Below are positions 25,442 through 34,323 of a stretch of 64,000 nucleotides of DNA, piece after piece. Numbering within the stretch: the first letter of the stretch is position 1; each line of letters begins with the position of its first letter. Below the pieces are notes generated by a model. The model was not told the DNA's origin and ran no database searches. It saw only the letters and a program-made list of their open reading frames with translations. The DNA is from Chryseobacterium sp. CH21 (GTDB lineage: Bacteria; Bacteroidota; Bacteroidia; Flavobacteriales; Weeksellaceae): contig NZ_QICI01000023.1 in the NCBI RefSeq assembly GCF_004119445.1, positions 62,001 through 126,000 of the forward strand, given 5' to 3'. The translations under genes and the position numbers were made by a program.

Positions 25442-26446
25442 ATGAGACGTATTACGATTAAAGATCTGTCCAAATTTTTGTCATTATCTACCTCTACCAT
25501 CTCCAGAGCGCTGCTTCATGATAAAAATGTGAATGAAAAAACAAGAAAAAGAGTGCTGGATGCGGCAGAGAAATTGGGCTATAAACCAAACCTTACCGCT
25601 TTGAATTTACAATCCGGACAATCCAGAACAATAGGGTTTGTAGTGCCGGAAATGATTACTCCTTTCTCCTCCACGGTTTTGAAGGGAATTCAGAATATTT
25701 TATATCCTCTGGGATACCGTATCATCATCACTCAGTCTGATGAAGATCCTCTTATTGAAAGAAAAAATCTTCAGCTTCTGGAAGAGTTTAATGTGGATGC
25801 TATTATTATTAATCTCTGCCATGAAACTCATAATAATGACATCTACCAGAGTATTATGGATAAAGGAACTCCTTTAATATTCTTTGACAGGATTCCCCAC
25901 AAATCCCTTGATGTCTCGAAGGTCATTATTGATGATTCTATTAAGGCGTCATTGATGGTGGAATATTTAATTAAAACCGGAAGAAAAAGAATTGTCCATA
26001 TAATGGGACCAGCAACTATCCGCAATGCAGTAGAAAGGGTGAATGGCTACAAACGTATTCTCATGAAATACAATATTTTTGACGAAAACCTGATTGTACA
26101 GACCGATGGAATGACTTTCGAGCATGGAAAAAAAGCGGTTAAGCAGCTATTAAATAAGAATATAGAGTTCGACAGTATTTTTGCTTTTAGTCATACCTTA
26201 GCTATGGGAGCGATGAATCTTCTTCTTGAACAAAAAGTGAGAATTCCTGAGGAAGTATCTATAGCAAGCTTTTCCGGAACAGAACTGTCCACTATGGTAT
26301 ATCCTCAGCTAACCAGCGTACAACAGCCTTTGGAAAAAATGGGTGAAGCAGCGGCAGAACTGGCTTTGGAAAAGATTAAAAATATTATGCTCCAAAGCAG
26401 AGCTGTATTAATGGATGCCGAGCTGGTTTACAGAGCTTCCACTTAG
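25442..26446 (+). CDS. LacI/GalR-family transcriptional regulator
   Basis: This 334-residue regulator starts at 25442 with RRITIKDLSKFLSLSTSTISRALL, an N-terminal LacI helix-turn-helix with hinge helix up to about residue 58. A periplasmic-binding-like effector domain follows. The longer frame from 25367 would run through the operators and is rejected. Divergence from the polyol operon with two perfect LacI-type operators between them makes local control, and autoregulation, very likely. The effector is probably mannitol, fructose or a phosphorylated form, by inference only. Confidence 0.9.
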   Translation: MRRITIKDLSKFLSLSTSTISRALLHDKNVNEKTRKRVLDAAEKLGYKPNLTALNLQSGQSRTIGFVVPEMITPFSSTVLKGIQNILYPLGYRIIITQSDEDPLIERKNLQLLEEFNVDAIIINLCHETHNNDIYQSIMDKGTPLIFFDRIPHKSLDVSKVIIDDSIKASLMVEYLIKTGRKRIVHIMGPATIRNAVERVNGYKRILMKYNIFDENLIVQTDGMTFEHGKKAVKQLLNKNIEFDSIFAFSHTLAMGAMNLLLEQKVRIPEEVSIASFSGTELSTMVYPQLTSVQQPLEKMGEAAAELALEKIKNIMLQSRAVLMDAELVYRAST

Positions 26447-26571
26447 ATGATTTTTAATTTTGATATTTTCTAGTGCAGAAGATTAACAACAAAAAAATAT
26501 TCGTAACAGATTAAAATTCAAGGAATAAATTCTCAAAACTATACCATTCTGTTCAGAAAATCCTATTTTCT

Positions 26572-26579
26572 TATCTTTG
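26572..26579 (+). promoter_or_regulatory. -7 element of lgt, probably leaderless
   Basis: TATCTTTG ends five bases before the lgt ATG. With a start site a few bases downstream of the element, the mRNA would begin at or next to the start codon. Confidence 0.5.
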
Positions 26580-26584
26580 CAGCA

Positions 26585-27421
26585 ATGAATTTATTATACA
26601 TCAACTGGGATATTAATCCCGAAATCGTCAATATCTTAGGACTTCCCATCAAATATTACGGATTACTTTTCCTTGCAGGGCTTGTTCTATCTTTAAATAT
26701 TTTAAAAAGAATTTATAAAAAAGAAGGGCTCAGTACTCAGGCTCACGAAGCGTTATTTTCCTATGCTCTGATAGGAATTTTAGTAGGTGCCAGATTGGGG
26801 CATTGTCTTTTTTATGATTTTGATTATTATTCCCAACATCCGATTGAGGTATTTTTACCCATTCAGAAAGATGTGAATGGAGCGTACCATTTCACAGGGT
26901 TTGCTGGTCTTGCCAGCCATGGCGGTGGTATAGGATTGGTGATTATGCTTCTAATCTATGCCAGAAAGTATTCCATCCCGTTCATGACCGTTTTGGATGC
27001 AATTGCTATCGTACTTCCGTTGGGAGGTACTTTTATCAGGCTTGCCAATCTTATGAATTCTGAAATTATAGGAACTCCTACTAACGTTCCTTGGGCTTTT
27101 ATTTTCCGTCAGGTAGATGATCTTCCGAGACATCCTGCCCAACTTTATGAAGCTATTTCTTATTTTATTATTTTCCTTCTGGTGTATTTTATTTACACAA
27201 AAAATATATTTAAAATCGGAAAAGGATTTTACTTAGGTGCCAGCATTCTGTTGATCTTCATTATGAGAATTCTGATTGAGTTTATCAAGGTAGATCAGGT
27301 AGAATTTGAACACGGAATGAGCCTGAATATGGGGCAACTACTGAGTATTCCGTTTGTTCTTCTTGGATTATTCTTTATCATCAAAAGCATTTTGGAAAAA
27401 GGAAAAGCAAAAACCGCTTAA
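26585..27421 (+). CDS. lgt: Prolipoprotein diacylglyceryl transferase Lgt
   Basis: Lgt transfers diacylglycerol to the lipobox Cys of prolipoproteins at the inner membrane, the first step of lipoprotein maturation. This 278-residue protein has about seven helices. Landmarks are YYGLLFLAGLVLSLNIL, GARLGHCLFYD, the conserved FAGLASHGGGIG motif near residue 110, and RLANLMNSEIIGTPT with the Arg and Asn of the Lgt signature. The many lipoproteins encoded in this window (gldD, RND components, DUF2931 and others) depend on it. The gene is monocistronic and ends at a bidirectional terminator shared with the SDR gene. Confidence 0.95.
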   Translation: MNLLYINWDINPEIVNILGLPIKYYGLLFLAGLVLSLNILKRIYKKEGLSTQAHEALFSYALIGILVGARLGHCLFYDFDYYSQHPIEVFLPIQKDVNGAYHFTGFAGLASHGGGIGLVIMLLIYARKYSIPFMTVLDAIAIVLPLGGTFIRLANLMNSEIIGTPTNVPWAFIFRQVDDLPRHPAQLYEAISYFIIFLLVYFIYTKNIFKIGKGFYLGASILLIFIMRILIEFIKVDQVEFEHGMSLNMGQLLSIPFVLLGLFFIIKSILEKGKAKTA

Positions 27422-27444
27422 TTTCCTGATCTCTTTTCATATAA

Positions 27445-27475
27445 AAACTCACTGAAAACAATTTTCAGTGAGTTT
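27445..27475. terminator. Bidirectional terminator between lgt and SDR gene
   Basis: A 14-bp perfect stem, aaactcactgaaaa / ttttcagtgagttt, closes on a 3-base loop. It has an A-rich left and a T-rich right flank. Confidence 0.88.
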
Positions 27476-27499
27476 ATTTTTTAATAGATCTGCAATAGA

Positions 27500-28255
27500 T
27501 TATCTTGTTGTATATCCTCCGTTCGCAAAAATAGTCTGTCCGGTAATCCACCAGCCTTCTGTTACCAGAAATTCTACCAATGGAGCGATATCTTTAATAT
27601 CTGTCAATCCTCCCAATGCGGATGCTGATTTGTGGTAAGCCACGGCATCATCGGTTTCCTGCCCATAAAAGAAAGGAGTATCCATTGGACCGGGTGCTAC
27701 CGCTGTCACAGAAATTCCTCTCGCTCCGAATTCTTTGGAAGCCGCTCTTGTAAAATGCTCTACCGGTGCTTTTGCTCCTGCATAAGTAGAATACAATCCT
27801 GTGTAGGCTGCCAGCAATGAAGTAACAATAGTACAAATTTTCCCCTGATCATTCAGTTTTTTACCTGCCTCCTGCAAAAAGAAGTATGCCGATTTGGAAT
27901 TGACATTGAACATGGTATCATATTCTTCTTCTGTAGTCTCTGCAAATGGTTTTTTCAGTACCATTCCTACGGTATTGATCGCAATATCCACACCTCCGAA
28001 GCGTGAAATGGTTTCATCAAAAAACTTAGTGATATTATCTACTTTGGTAAGATCTCCCTGAAATAAGAATGCTTCAGCTCCTAAAGCCTGAACCTCAGCC
28101 AGTGTTTTTTCGCTTTCAGCTCTTGAGCTTTCACTGTTGTAATGGATTGCCAGTTTCGCTCCTTTTTCTGCGAAATCTCTACTTAATAATCCTCCCAGGT
28201 TTTTACCTCCTCCTGCAATTAAAACAACTTTTCCTTTTACATTTTGTGTTGACAT
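27500..28255 (-). CDS. SDR-family oxidoreductase
   Basis: This 251-residue classical short-chain dehydrogenase has the cofactor loop VVLIAGGGKNLGG, which is close to the TGxxxGxG pattern but with A and GGG. It has NTVG after strand 4 (NNAG in most members), the Ser of VTSLLAAYTG, and YAGAKAPVEHFTRAASKE, whose YxxxK carries the catalytic Tyr and Lys. The C-terminus ends with GQTIFANGGYTTR. The unusual glycine loop and the NTVG replacement suggest a divergent subgroup. The substrate is unknown. The gene stands alone, convergent with lgt. Confidence 0.85.
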   Translation of the reverse strand: MSTQNVKGKVVLIAGGGKNLGGLLSRDFAEKGAKLAIHYNSESSRAESEKTLAEVQALGAEAFLFQGDLTKVDNITKFFDETISRFGGVDIAINTVGMVLKKPFAETTEEEYDTMFNVNSKSAYFFLQEAGKKLNDQGKICTIVTSLLAAYTGLYSTYAGAKAPVEHFTRAASKEFGARGISVTAVAPGPMDTPFFYGQETDDAVAYHKSASALGGLTDIKDIAPLVEFLVTEGWWITGQTIFANGGYTTR

Positions 28256-28694
28256 GTTTTTATATTTAAATGTTAATGAAGCAAAGATGGCTCATAAAAA
28301 TCGTCTCAACATGGTGAAATTTTCGGGAATTGTGTAAAAATTCAACAAAATTTTTAATTTCACTTTTAAGCCAGGGTATCAATATCGATATTTTTATGTA
28401 AACAATACATTTTAATAGAACACTATTTACCAGCCAGATACGGTATGAAACACCCCTCATTTATTAAACAAGTTAATATAATTCCCTAATAGCCCTTTAT
28501 TTTAGGCATAACATTTGATACTCTCCCACCCGTATTATACACCACTTCATTTTATAATATATTTTTTATAATCCTCAGTTTTCTGAGGATTTTTTTATTA
28601 ACCTATTAAGACTTCCCATTACATCTTACTTTAAGACCGTAAAACCATTTCTGATAATCAATCATTTAAAACAGGATTATTCATTTTATTGTTG
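28256..28694. other. Intergenic region with an orphan terminator
   Basis: I see no protein gene here. A strong terminator at 28570-28597 follows no coding frame on either strand, so a small RNA ending there is possible. The rest is AT-rich with no clear promoter. Confidence 0.45.
28570..28597 (+). terminator. Orphan intrinsic terminator
   Basis: The hairpin aatcctcag / ctgaggatt with loop tttt is followed by seven T on the plus strand. No gene on the plus strand ends near it. Confidence 0.7.
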
Positions 28695-28948
28695 TATATT
28701 TGTACATTATTAATCAGGCCACCACTTTGTTTTCTGTAACGACCCGAATATTTTTATTCAGTCTTTGCTTTTTGAGCAGTCATCTTTTTAACTTTTATTC
28801 TTCTATTAAGAACAATACTTGTCGGAATTTTAAAGCTCTGTATGATTGGGATTATCCAAAACAGAAAACATTACCAGGCTTTATAGGGGTCTAAAACAGA
28901 CCAGATTGAACCAATTAATTTATAGAAACTAAATACTAAAAATAATTT
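28695..28948 (+). promoter_or_regulatory. Promoter and long leader of the cold-shock gene
   Basis: TATATTTG at 28695-28702 is a good -7 element. A start near 28708 would give a leader of about 240 bases before the cold-shock ATG. Long 5' leaders are typical of cold-shock mRNAs. A small hairpin (gtctaaaacagac) lies near 28886-28898. Confidence 0.45.
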
Positions 28949-29371
28949 ATGGCAGATTCTTTTTCTAAAAAGGAAAATTTCAAGAAAAAAATTCAAAAGC
29001 AAAAAGAAAAGGCGCTAAGACGCGAAGAACGTAAAACGAACAACAACAAAGGAGCGGAGGATGTCTTCATGTATGTAGACGAATTCGGAAGATTAACTTC
29101 TACTCCCCCTGAACAAAGACAGGAAGTAAACCTTGATGATATTCAGCTGGGTGCTGCTCCTATTATTGAGGAAGATCCAAGAAAAACAGGAATTGTTACT
29201 TTCCTGAGTGAAAAAGGATATGGCTTTATTACTGAAGACAATAACAAAGAAAATATCTTCTTCCACAACAACAACTGTGTGGAGCCTGTGAAAAAAGGAA
29301 ACAAAGTATCTTTCGAAAAAGAGAAGTCTCCTAAAGGATTTTCTGCTGTTGAAATTCAAATTGTTAAATAA
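28949..29371 (+). CDS. Cold-shock-domain protein with basic N-terminal extension
   Basis: This 140-residue protein has a single C-terminal cold-shock domain at about residues 78-139. It contains GIVTFLSEKGYGFITEDNNKENIFFHNNNC, with the RNP1-like KGYGFI and RNP2-like IFFH motifs that bind single-stranded nucleic acid. The N-terminal 45 residues are rich in Lys, Arg, Glu and Gln and probably form a charged helix that adds RNA binding. A linker with YVDEFGRLTSTPPEQRQEV follows. This extended architecture is common in Bacteroidota and differs from the 70-residue CspA type. A role as RNA chaperone at low temperature is expected. Confidence 0.88.
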   Translation: MADSFSKKENFKKKIQKQKEKALRREERKTNNNKGAEDVFMYVDEFGRLTSTPPEQRQEVNLDDIQLGAAPIIEEDPRKTGIVTFLSEKGYGFITEDNNKENIFFHNNNCVEPVKKGNKVSFEKEKSPKGFSAVEIQIVK

Positions 29372-29420
29372 AACACATAAAATATTCTGCCACACAGCAG
29401 ATTTATTTTAAACAATACAG

Positions 29421-29452
29421 AAAGAGACTGTCCTTCCGGGCAGTCTCTTTTT
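29421..29452 (+). terminator. Cold-shock gene terminator
   Basis: A 10-bp stem, aaagagactg / cagtctcttt, is followed by T residues. Confidence 0.85.
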
Positions 29453-29689
29453 TAATCATATAAAAAAACGATCTCAACTTGTAATAAGTTAGATTTTTTG
29501 TACAAAACTCAGGAGCAATTGTACTCAAGCCCAGGATCACAATATTTTATGTTTTATTCCTGCCAGAGCTTTCTTGACATGTTCTTCTGAGTTTTCATGG
29601 TTAGCTATTTTATTTATTGTAAAGATCATGGAATTATTTCAATCATCATTACGGGAACCCGTAAGACCTACTTAAAATTTTCAACATAA

Positions 29690-29720
29690 AAGAAGCCGTC
29701 TTAAAAAAGACGACTTCTCT
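29690..29720 (-). terminator. RND operon terminator
   Basis: On the minus strand a stem of the type agaagtcgtctt / aagacggcttct is followed by T residues. It lies 20 bases after the stop of the outer-membrane factor gene. Confidence 0.75.
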
Positions 29721-29740
29721 CATCGTAAAAAAAGTAAAAA

Positions 29741-31192
29741 TTAATCCAGTTTCCCTCCCAGTGCTTTAAACAGCAGGACGTTGTTTCTGGTATTCTGGTG
29801 CTGAAACTGTAATAAATCCAGTTCAGCGGTTAGCTTGCTTTTTTGAGAGTTGATCAGTTCAAAATAGTTGGCATATCCCGTCAGGTACAGATCATTGGAA
29901 ACTTCCACACCACGGTCAAGAAAGCCTACTTCTTCTGATTTCAGCTTCAAAACACGTTCATAGATCTTGGTCTGTTTCAAAATAGACTGCAGTTCATTAA
30001 AAGCAGTTGTGATGCTTTTCTGATAATTTAAAAAAGCGATTTCCTGTTCTTTGCTCGCTACTTTAAACTCATATTTTAACTGCCCTTTATTGAAAACAGG
30101 AACCATTAATCCACCTAACAATTGCCCAGCCAGTGAACTTGGCTTGAAAAATGTTTCTACGGAAAAAGAATTCAGTCCGAAACCTGCCCCCAAATCAATT
30201 TTAGGATAAAAAGCAGCTCTTGCAGCTTTCGCATCAGCCTGAGAAGCTTCCAACACATAATAGTTTGCGGCTACATCCGGTCTGGAGTGAATTACATTTT
30301 CTACGTTTATGGTTTTATTCAAGACTTCCATATTGGTAGGCATCAGTATTTTTCCGCGTTTTACATCTCCGCCGTAGCTTCCTGTTAATGTTGTGATTGC
30401 CTGTTCTACTGTGACAATTTCTACTCTGATGTGTTCAATCTCTGCCAGCCAGTTGTTATTCTGAGCTTTGAATTGCTGAACTGCCAACTCCGTGGCTTTT
30501 CCCACCTCACGCTGAGCCAGAACAATTTCAAAAGCTCTTTGCTGAAGCTTATAGTTCTTCTGATAAATAGCAAGACGATTATCTAAAGTAACCAATTGGT
30601 AATACAGATTGGCAATATCTGTGAAAAGCTCTACCTGTAATAACCTCAATCCTTCTGTAGAAGCCAAAAATTTCTTTTGGGCAGCAATTTTCTTATTCTT
30701 CAGTTTTCCCCATGCATCAATTTCCCAGCTGCTTCTTGCTCCCACCCAATAATTAGGGGTGAAATCTCTATTGATTTTCTGATTTTCCGTAATATTGGGT
30801 GAAAGGTTGGTATCATAGTTCCCCACTCCTTCCATCGTGTATTTTCCGTATCGGTCACCGGAAGCCTGTACTCCCACTTCAAGAGAAGGCAGCAGATCCA
30901 TCTTTGATCTTTGAAGGAAACTGTTAGCAATTTCCACTCTTTGCTGTGCAATCTGGAAATCCGGATTGGCCTGAACTACTTTATCAAAAAGCTCAAGCAG
31001 GTTTGGATCTGTAAAATAAGCTTTCAGATTAATCTGCTGAAATTCATCAGAAGATTTATTTTTATCAGTTTTAAGAATTTCCTCGGGCAATTCCTGAGCT
31101 TTTTTCAGTTCTGTCACTTTGGGAACAGCACATGAAACCAGGCTCAGTGATGCTATTCCATACAATATATTTCTATGATTTAATCTTTTCAT
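29741..31192 (-). CDS. RND efflux outer-membrane lipoprotein (TolC/NodT type)
   Basis: This 483-residue outer-membrane factor is the third part of an RND drug-efflux pump. The ATG at 31192 is chosen because it gives a lipoprotein signal (RNILYGIASLSLVSCAVPK), and it overlaps the permease gene by 20 bases. The mature protein shows two OEP repeats with the pattern ANPDFQIAQQRVEIANSFL and later RSRPDVAANYYVLEASQADAKAA, a typical NodT family feature. Trimers form the exit duct. It is the last gene of the operon after the adaptor and permease genes and ends at a terminator. Confidence 0.92.
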   Translation of the reverse strand: MKRLNHRNILYGIASLSLVSCAVPKVTELKKAQELPEEILKTDKNKSSDEFQQINLKAYFTDPNLLELFDKVVQANPDFQIAQQRVEIANSFLQRSKMDLLPSLEVGVQASGDRYGKYTMEGVGNYDTNLSPNITENQKINRDFTPNYWVGARSSWEIDAWGKLKNKKIAAQKKFLASTEGLRLLQVELFTDIANLYYQLVTLDNRLAIYQKNYKLQQRAFEIVLAQREVGKATELAVQQFKAQNNNWLAEIEHIRVEIVTVEQAITTLTGSYGGDVKRGKILMPTNMEVLNKTINVENVIHSRPDVAANYYVLEASQADAKAARAAFYPKIDLGAGFGLNSFSVETFFKPSSLAGQLLGGLMVPVFNKGQLKYEFKVASKEQEIAFLNYQKSITTAFNELQSILKQTKIYERVLKLKSEEVGFLDRGVEVSNDLYLTGYANYFELINSQKSKLTAELDLLQFQHQNTRNNVLLFKALGGKLD

Positions 31193-34100
31193 CTTTCTTC
31201 TTATTTTCAAGTTTTGCAAAGAATATATACAGTCCGGGGATCACGACTAATCCGAAAATGGTTCCGATCAACATTCCTCCGGCTGCAGCGGTACCAATGG
31301 AACGGTTACCAATCGCTCCCGCACCCGAAGCAATACATAAAGGAATAAGTCCTGCCACAAATGCAAAAGAAGTCATCAAAATAGGTCTCAGACGTTGTCT
31401 TGCGCCTTCAATAGCAGCCGGAATGATCTCAAATCCCTGCTTATTTCTTGCCACAGCAAATTCTACAATCAGAATGGCATTTTTGGCCAGAAGCCCTATT
31501 AACATGACCAGTGCTACCTGTGCATAGATATTATTATCCAGCCCCATCATTACCAGCGCAATATAAGATCCGAAGATCCCTGTTGGAAGGCTTAATAATA
31601 CAGGCATTGGAAGAAGGAAACTTTCGTATTGTGCTGCTAATAAAAGATAGACGAACAAAAGACAGATCGCGAAGATATAAACGGTTTGGTTTCCTGATAA
31701 GATCTCTTCCCTTGTCATTCCTGACCATTCAATATCGAATCCTCTTGGCAGTGTTTCTTTAGCGACACGTTCTACAGCGGCAATGGCATCTCCGGAACTG
31801 TAGCCTTCTGCAGGTTCTCCATTGATCATGGCAGACATATACATATTATATCTGGTCAAAACTTCAGGTCCGTATACTTTTTCAATGGTGATGAAGGTTG
31901 AGAACGGAACCATTTCGCCTTTATCATTTTTTAAATATAAGTTCAGAATGCTTTCCGGGGTATCTCTGTGCTCCGGACTTGCCTGCACCATCACTTTATA
32001 CATCTGACTGAAACGGATAAAATTGGTGGCGTAATAAGATCCCAGCATAGTCTGCAGTGTTGACATAGCATTTTCTACCGATACTCCTTTTTTCGCTGCC
32101 ATATCATAATCTACATTGATCATGTATTGCGGGAAAGTAGCATCAAAGCTGGTAAAGTTGTTCTGCAATTCGGGTGCTTCGTTTAATTTTTTAACAAAAT
32201 CCTTAGTGATCTTATCTGTATTTTCGATCGTTCCCCCGGTTCTGTCGAGCAAACGCAATTCAAAACCACTGGTATTACCGAAACCTGGAACGGTTGGCGG
32301 TGCAAAAATCTCAATCTGGGCATCTGCAATACTTTTTGTTTTGTCTGAAAGTTCTGCGATGAGATCGTTCACTGAAATATTTCTTTCTTTCCAGTCTTTA
32401 AGGTTGATCATCGCCATTCCGTAAGAAGAACCTGCAATTTCTGTTACAATACTGTATCCGGCAAGCGTAGTCACGTTTTCTACTCCTTTGATCTTCTTGG
32501 CAATCACGGTAACTTCATCCAGTACTTTTTCTGTTCTTTCTACTGTTGCCCCCTGCGGAGTCGTTACGCTTACATACACCATTCCCTGGTCTTCCATTGG
32601 AATAAATCCGGTTGGTAAGAATTTGCTGGTCACAAAAGTTAGCCCAACGAATAAAAACAGCAATCCGAAAGTAACGGTAGTTCTTGTCGCAAATTTTGAT
32701 AAAATACCTACATAACCATTCGTCAGTCTTTCGAATCCTGTATTGAAACTCTGGAAAGCCCTGTCAATAATGGTTTTCTTTTTATTATGATCGTGAGGTT
32801 TTAAAATAATGGCACAAAGCGCCGGAGTAAGTGTCAATGCATTCACCCCTGAAATCACAATACTGATAGCCAGCGTTAATGAAAACTGACGGTAAAAAAC
32901 TCCTACCGGACCATCCAGAAATGCTACAGGAATAAATACAGCAGACATGACAATAGTAATCGCTACTACAGCTCCTGCAATTTCTTTGGTGGCACTGATG
33001 GTGGCATCCATGGCATTCATTCCCTCTTCCATTTTCACATGGACGGCTTCAACGACAACAATGGCATTATCCACCACAATTCCGATGGCGAGAACCAACG
33101 CAAACAATGTTAAAAGGTTAACAGAGAAATCCAGCATATTCATGAAGGCAAAAGTTCCTACCAATGCTACCGGAACTGCCAGCACAGGAATCAATGTGGA
33201 ACGCCAGTCCTGAAGGAAAATAAATACGACAATTCCTACCAGAATAAAAGCTTCAATAAGGGTTGTCAGTACCGCACTAATAGAAGCATCCAGGAATCTG
33301 GAAACATCATAAGCCATGTTATACTCCATTCCGGGAGGGAAGGAAGTGACTTTTAATTCTTCCATTTTTGCCTTTACGCTTTCAATAACTTCGGAAGCAT
33401 TGGAACCGGGGCGCTGCTTCATCATGATAGATGCAGATGGTCTTCCGTCTGTTTTGGAAACCATTCCGTAGTTCATCGCTCCGAATTCTACTTTGGCAAT
33501 ATCTTTAAGCTTTAAAATAGTTCCGTCCACATCCGATCTGATGGGAACTTCTTCATATTGTTTAGGCTCAAAAAATTTTCCTTTATATTTGATGACATAC
33601 TGAAGCTGACTGGAGGTTTTCCCAGATGTTTCTCCTACTTTTCCAGGTGCTGCAGAAATATTCTGCTTTTGTAGGGAAGTAATGACTTCATCTGCTGAGA
33701 TATTATACGCTGCCATTTTCTGTGGATCCAGCCATACTCTCATTGAGTATTCTTTCTGTCCCATAATTTCAGCACGCCCTACTCCATCAATACGTTTCAG
33801 CTCCTGAAGGACATTAATATCCGTAAAGTTATAGATGAACTGCTCATCCTGGCTTGGGTCCGTACTCGTGATATTGAGGTACATCAGCATACTGTTCACC
33901 TCTTTTTCAGTAGTTACTCCGGCTCTGATTACTTCTTCGGGAAGTTCATCCAAAATCGTTGTTACCCTGTTCTGAACGTTTACTGCCGCTACATCAGGGT
34001 CTGTTCCGACTTCAAAGAAAACCTGAATAAGGGTAAGACCGTCATTGGAGGTTACCGTTGACATATAAGTCATTCCCGGTACTCCGTTAATCGCACGTTC

Positions 34101-34301
34101 CAGAGGAAGCGCTACCGCATTGGCGGATACTTCGGCATTTGCTCCTGTATATTTTGCAGTAACTGTTACTGAAGGTGGGACAATATCCGGGAACTGGGTG
34201 ATCGGCATCTTCAGCAAAGCCATAATTCCCAGCAAAACAAACAATATGGAAATAACCAACGAAAGAACCTTTCGTCTTATAAACATTTCTACCATAGTCA
34301 A
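31173..34301 (-). CDS. RND efflux inner-membrane permease (HAE1/AcrB type)
   Basis: This 1042-residue permease matches the HAE1 family in length and layout, with two large periplasmic loops and 12 helices. It starts with FIRRKVLSLVISILFVLLGIMAL. Helix 4 reads LVLAIGIVVDNAIVVVEAVHVKM, so the second of the usual Asp pair in the proton relay is Asn here (33070-33080). The FIPMEDQG loop and the late AAQYESF segment are standard. The adaptor gene precedes it and the outer-membrane factor follows. Multidrug export in exchange for protons is expected. No repressor gene is adjacent. Confidence 0.95.
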   Translation of the reverse strand: MTMVEMFIRRKVLSLVISILFVLLGIMALLKMPITQFPDIVPPSVTVTAKYTGANAEVSANAVALPLERAINGVPGMTYMSTVTSNDGLTLIQVFFEVGTDPDVAAVNVQNRVTTILDELPEEVIRAGVTTEKEVNSMLMYLNITSTDPSQDEQFIYNFTDINVLQELKRIDGVGRAEIMGQKEYSMRVWLDPQKMAAYNISADEVITSLQKQNISAAPGKVGETSGKTSSQLQYVIKYKGKFFEPKQYEEVPIRSDVDGTILKLKDIAKVEFGAMNYGMVSKTDGRPSASIMMKQRPGSNASEVIESVKAKMEELKVTSFPPGMEYNMAYDVSRFLDASISAVLTTLIEAFILVGIVVFIFLQDWRSTLIPVLAVPVALVGTFAFMNMLDFSVNLLTLFALVLAIGIVVDNAIVVVEAVHVKMEEGMNAMDATISATKEIAGAVVAITIVMSAVFIPVAFLDGPVGVFYRQFSLTLAISIVISGVNALTLTPALCAIILKPHDHNKKKTIIDRAFQSFNTGFERLTNGYVGILSKFATRTTVTFGLLFLFVGLTFVTSKFLPTGFIPMEDQGMVYVSVTTPQGATVERTEKVLDEVTVIAKKIKGVENVTTLAGYSIVTEIAGSSYGMAMINLKDWKERNISVNDLIAELSDKTKSIADAQIEIFAPPTVPGFGNTSGFELRLLDRTGGTIENTDKITKDFVKKLNEAPELQNNFTSFDATFPQYMINVDYDMAAKKGVSVENAMSTLQTMLGSYYATNFIRFSQMYKVMVQASPEHRDTPESILNLYLKNDKGEMVPFSTFITIEKVYGPEVLTRYNMYMSAMINGEPAEGYSSGDAIAAVERVAKETLPRGFDIEWSGMTREEILSGNQTVYIFAICLLFVYLLLAAQYESFLLPMPVLLSLPTGIFGSYIALVMMGLDNNIYAQVALVMLIGLLAKNAILIVEFAVARNKQGFEIIPAAIEGARQRLRPILMTSFAFVAGLIPLCIASGAGAIGNRSIGTAAAGGMLIGTIFGLVVIPGLYIFFAKLENKKKDEKIKS

Positions 34302-34323
34302 TTGATTTAAAGATTATGAAAGG

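Larger units (their letters stand above)
29372..29740. other. Intergenic region between cold-shock gene and RND operon
   Basis: There is no gene here. Terminators lie at 29421-29450 (end of the cold-shock gene) and at 29690-29720 (end of the RND operon, minus strand). A short palindrome, acgggaacccgt, lies at 29651-29662. The rest is AT-rich and unassigned. Confidence 0.5.
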
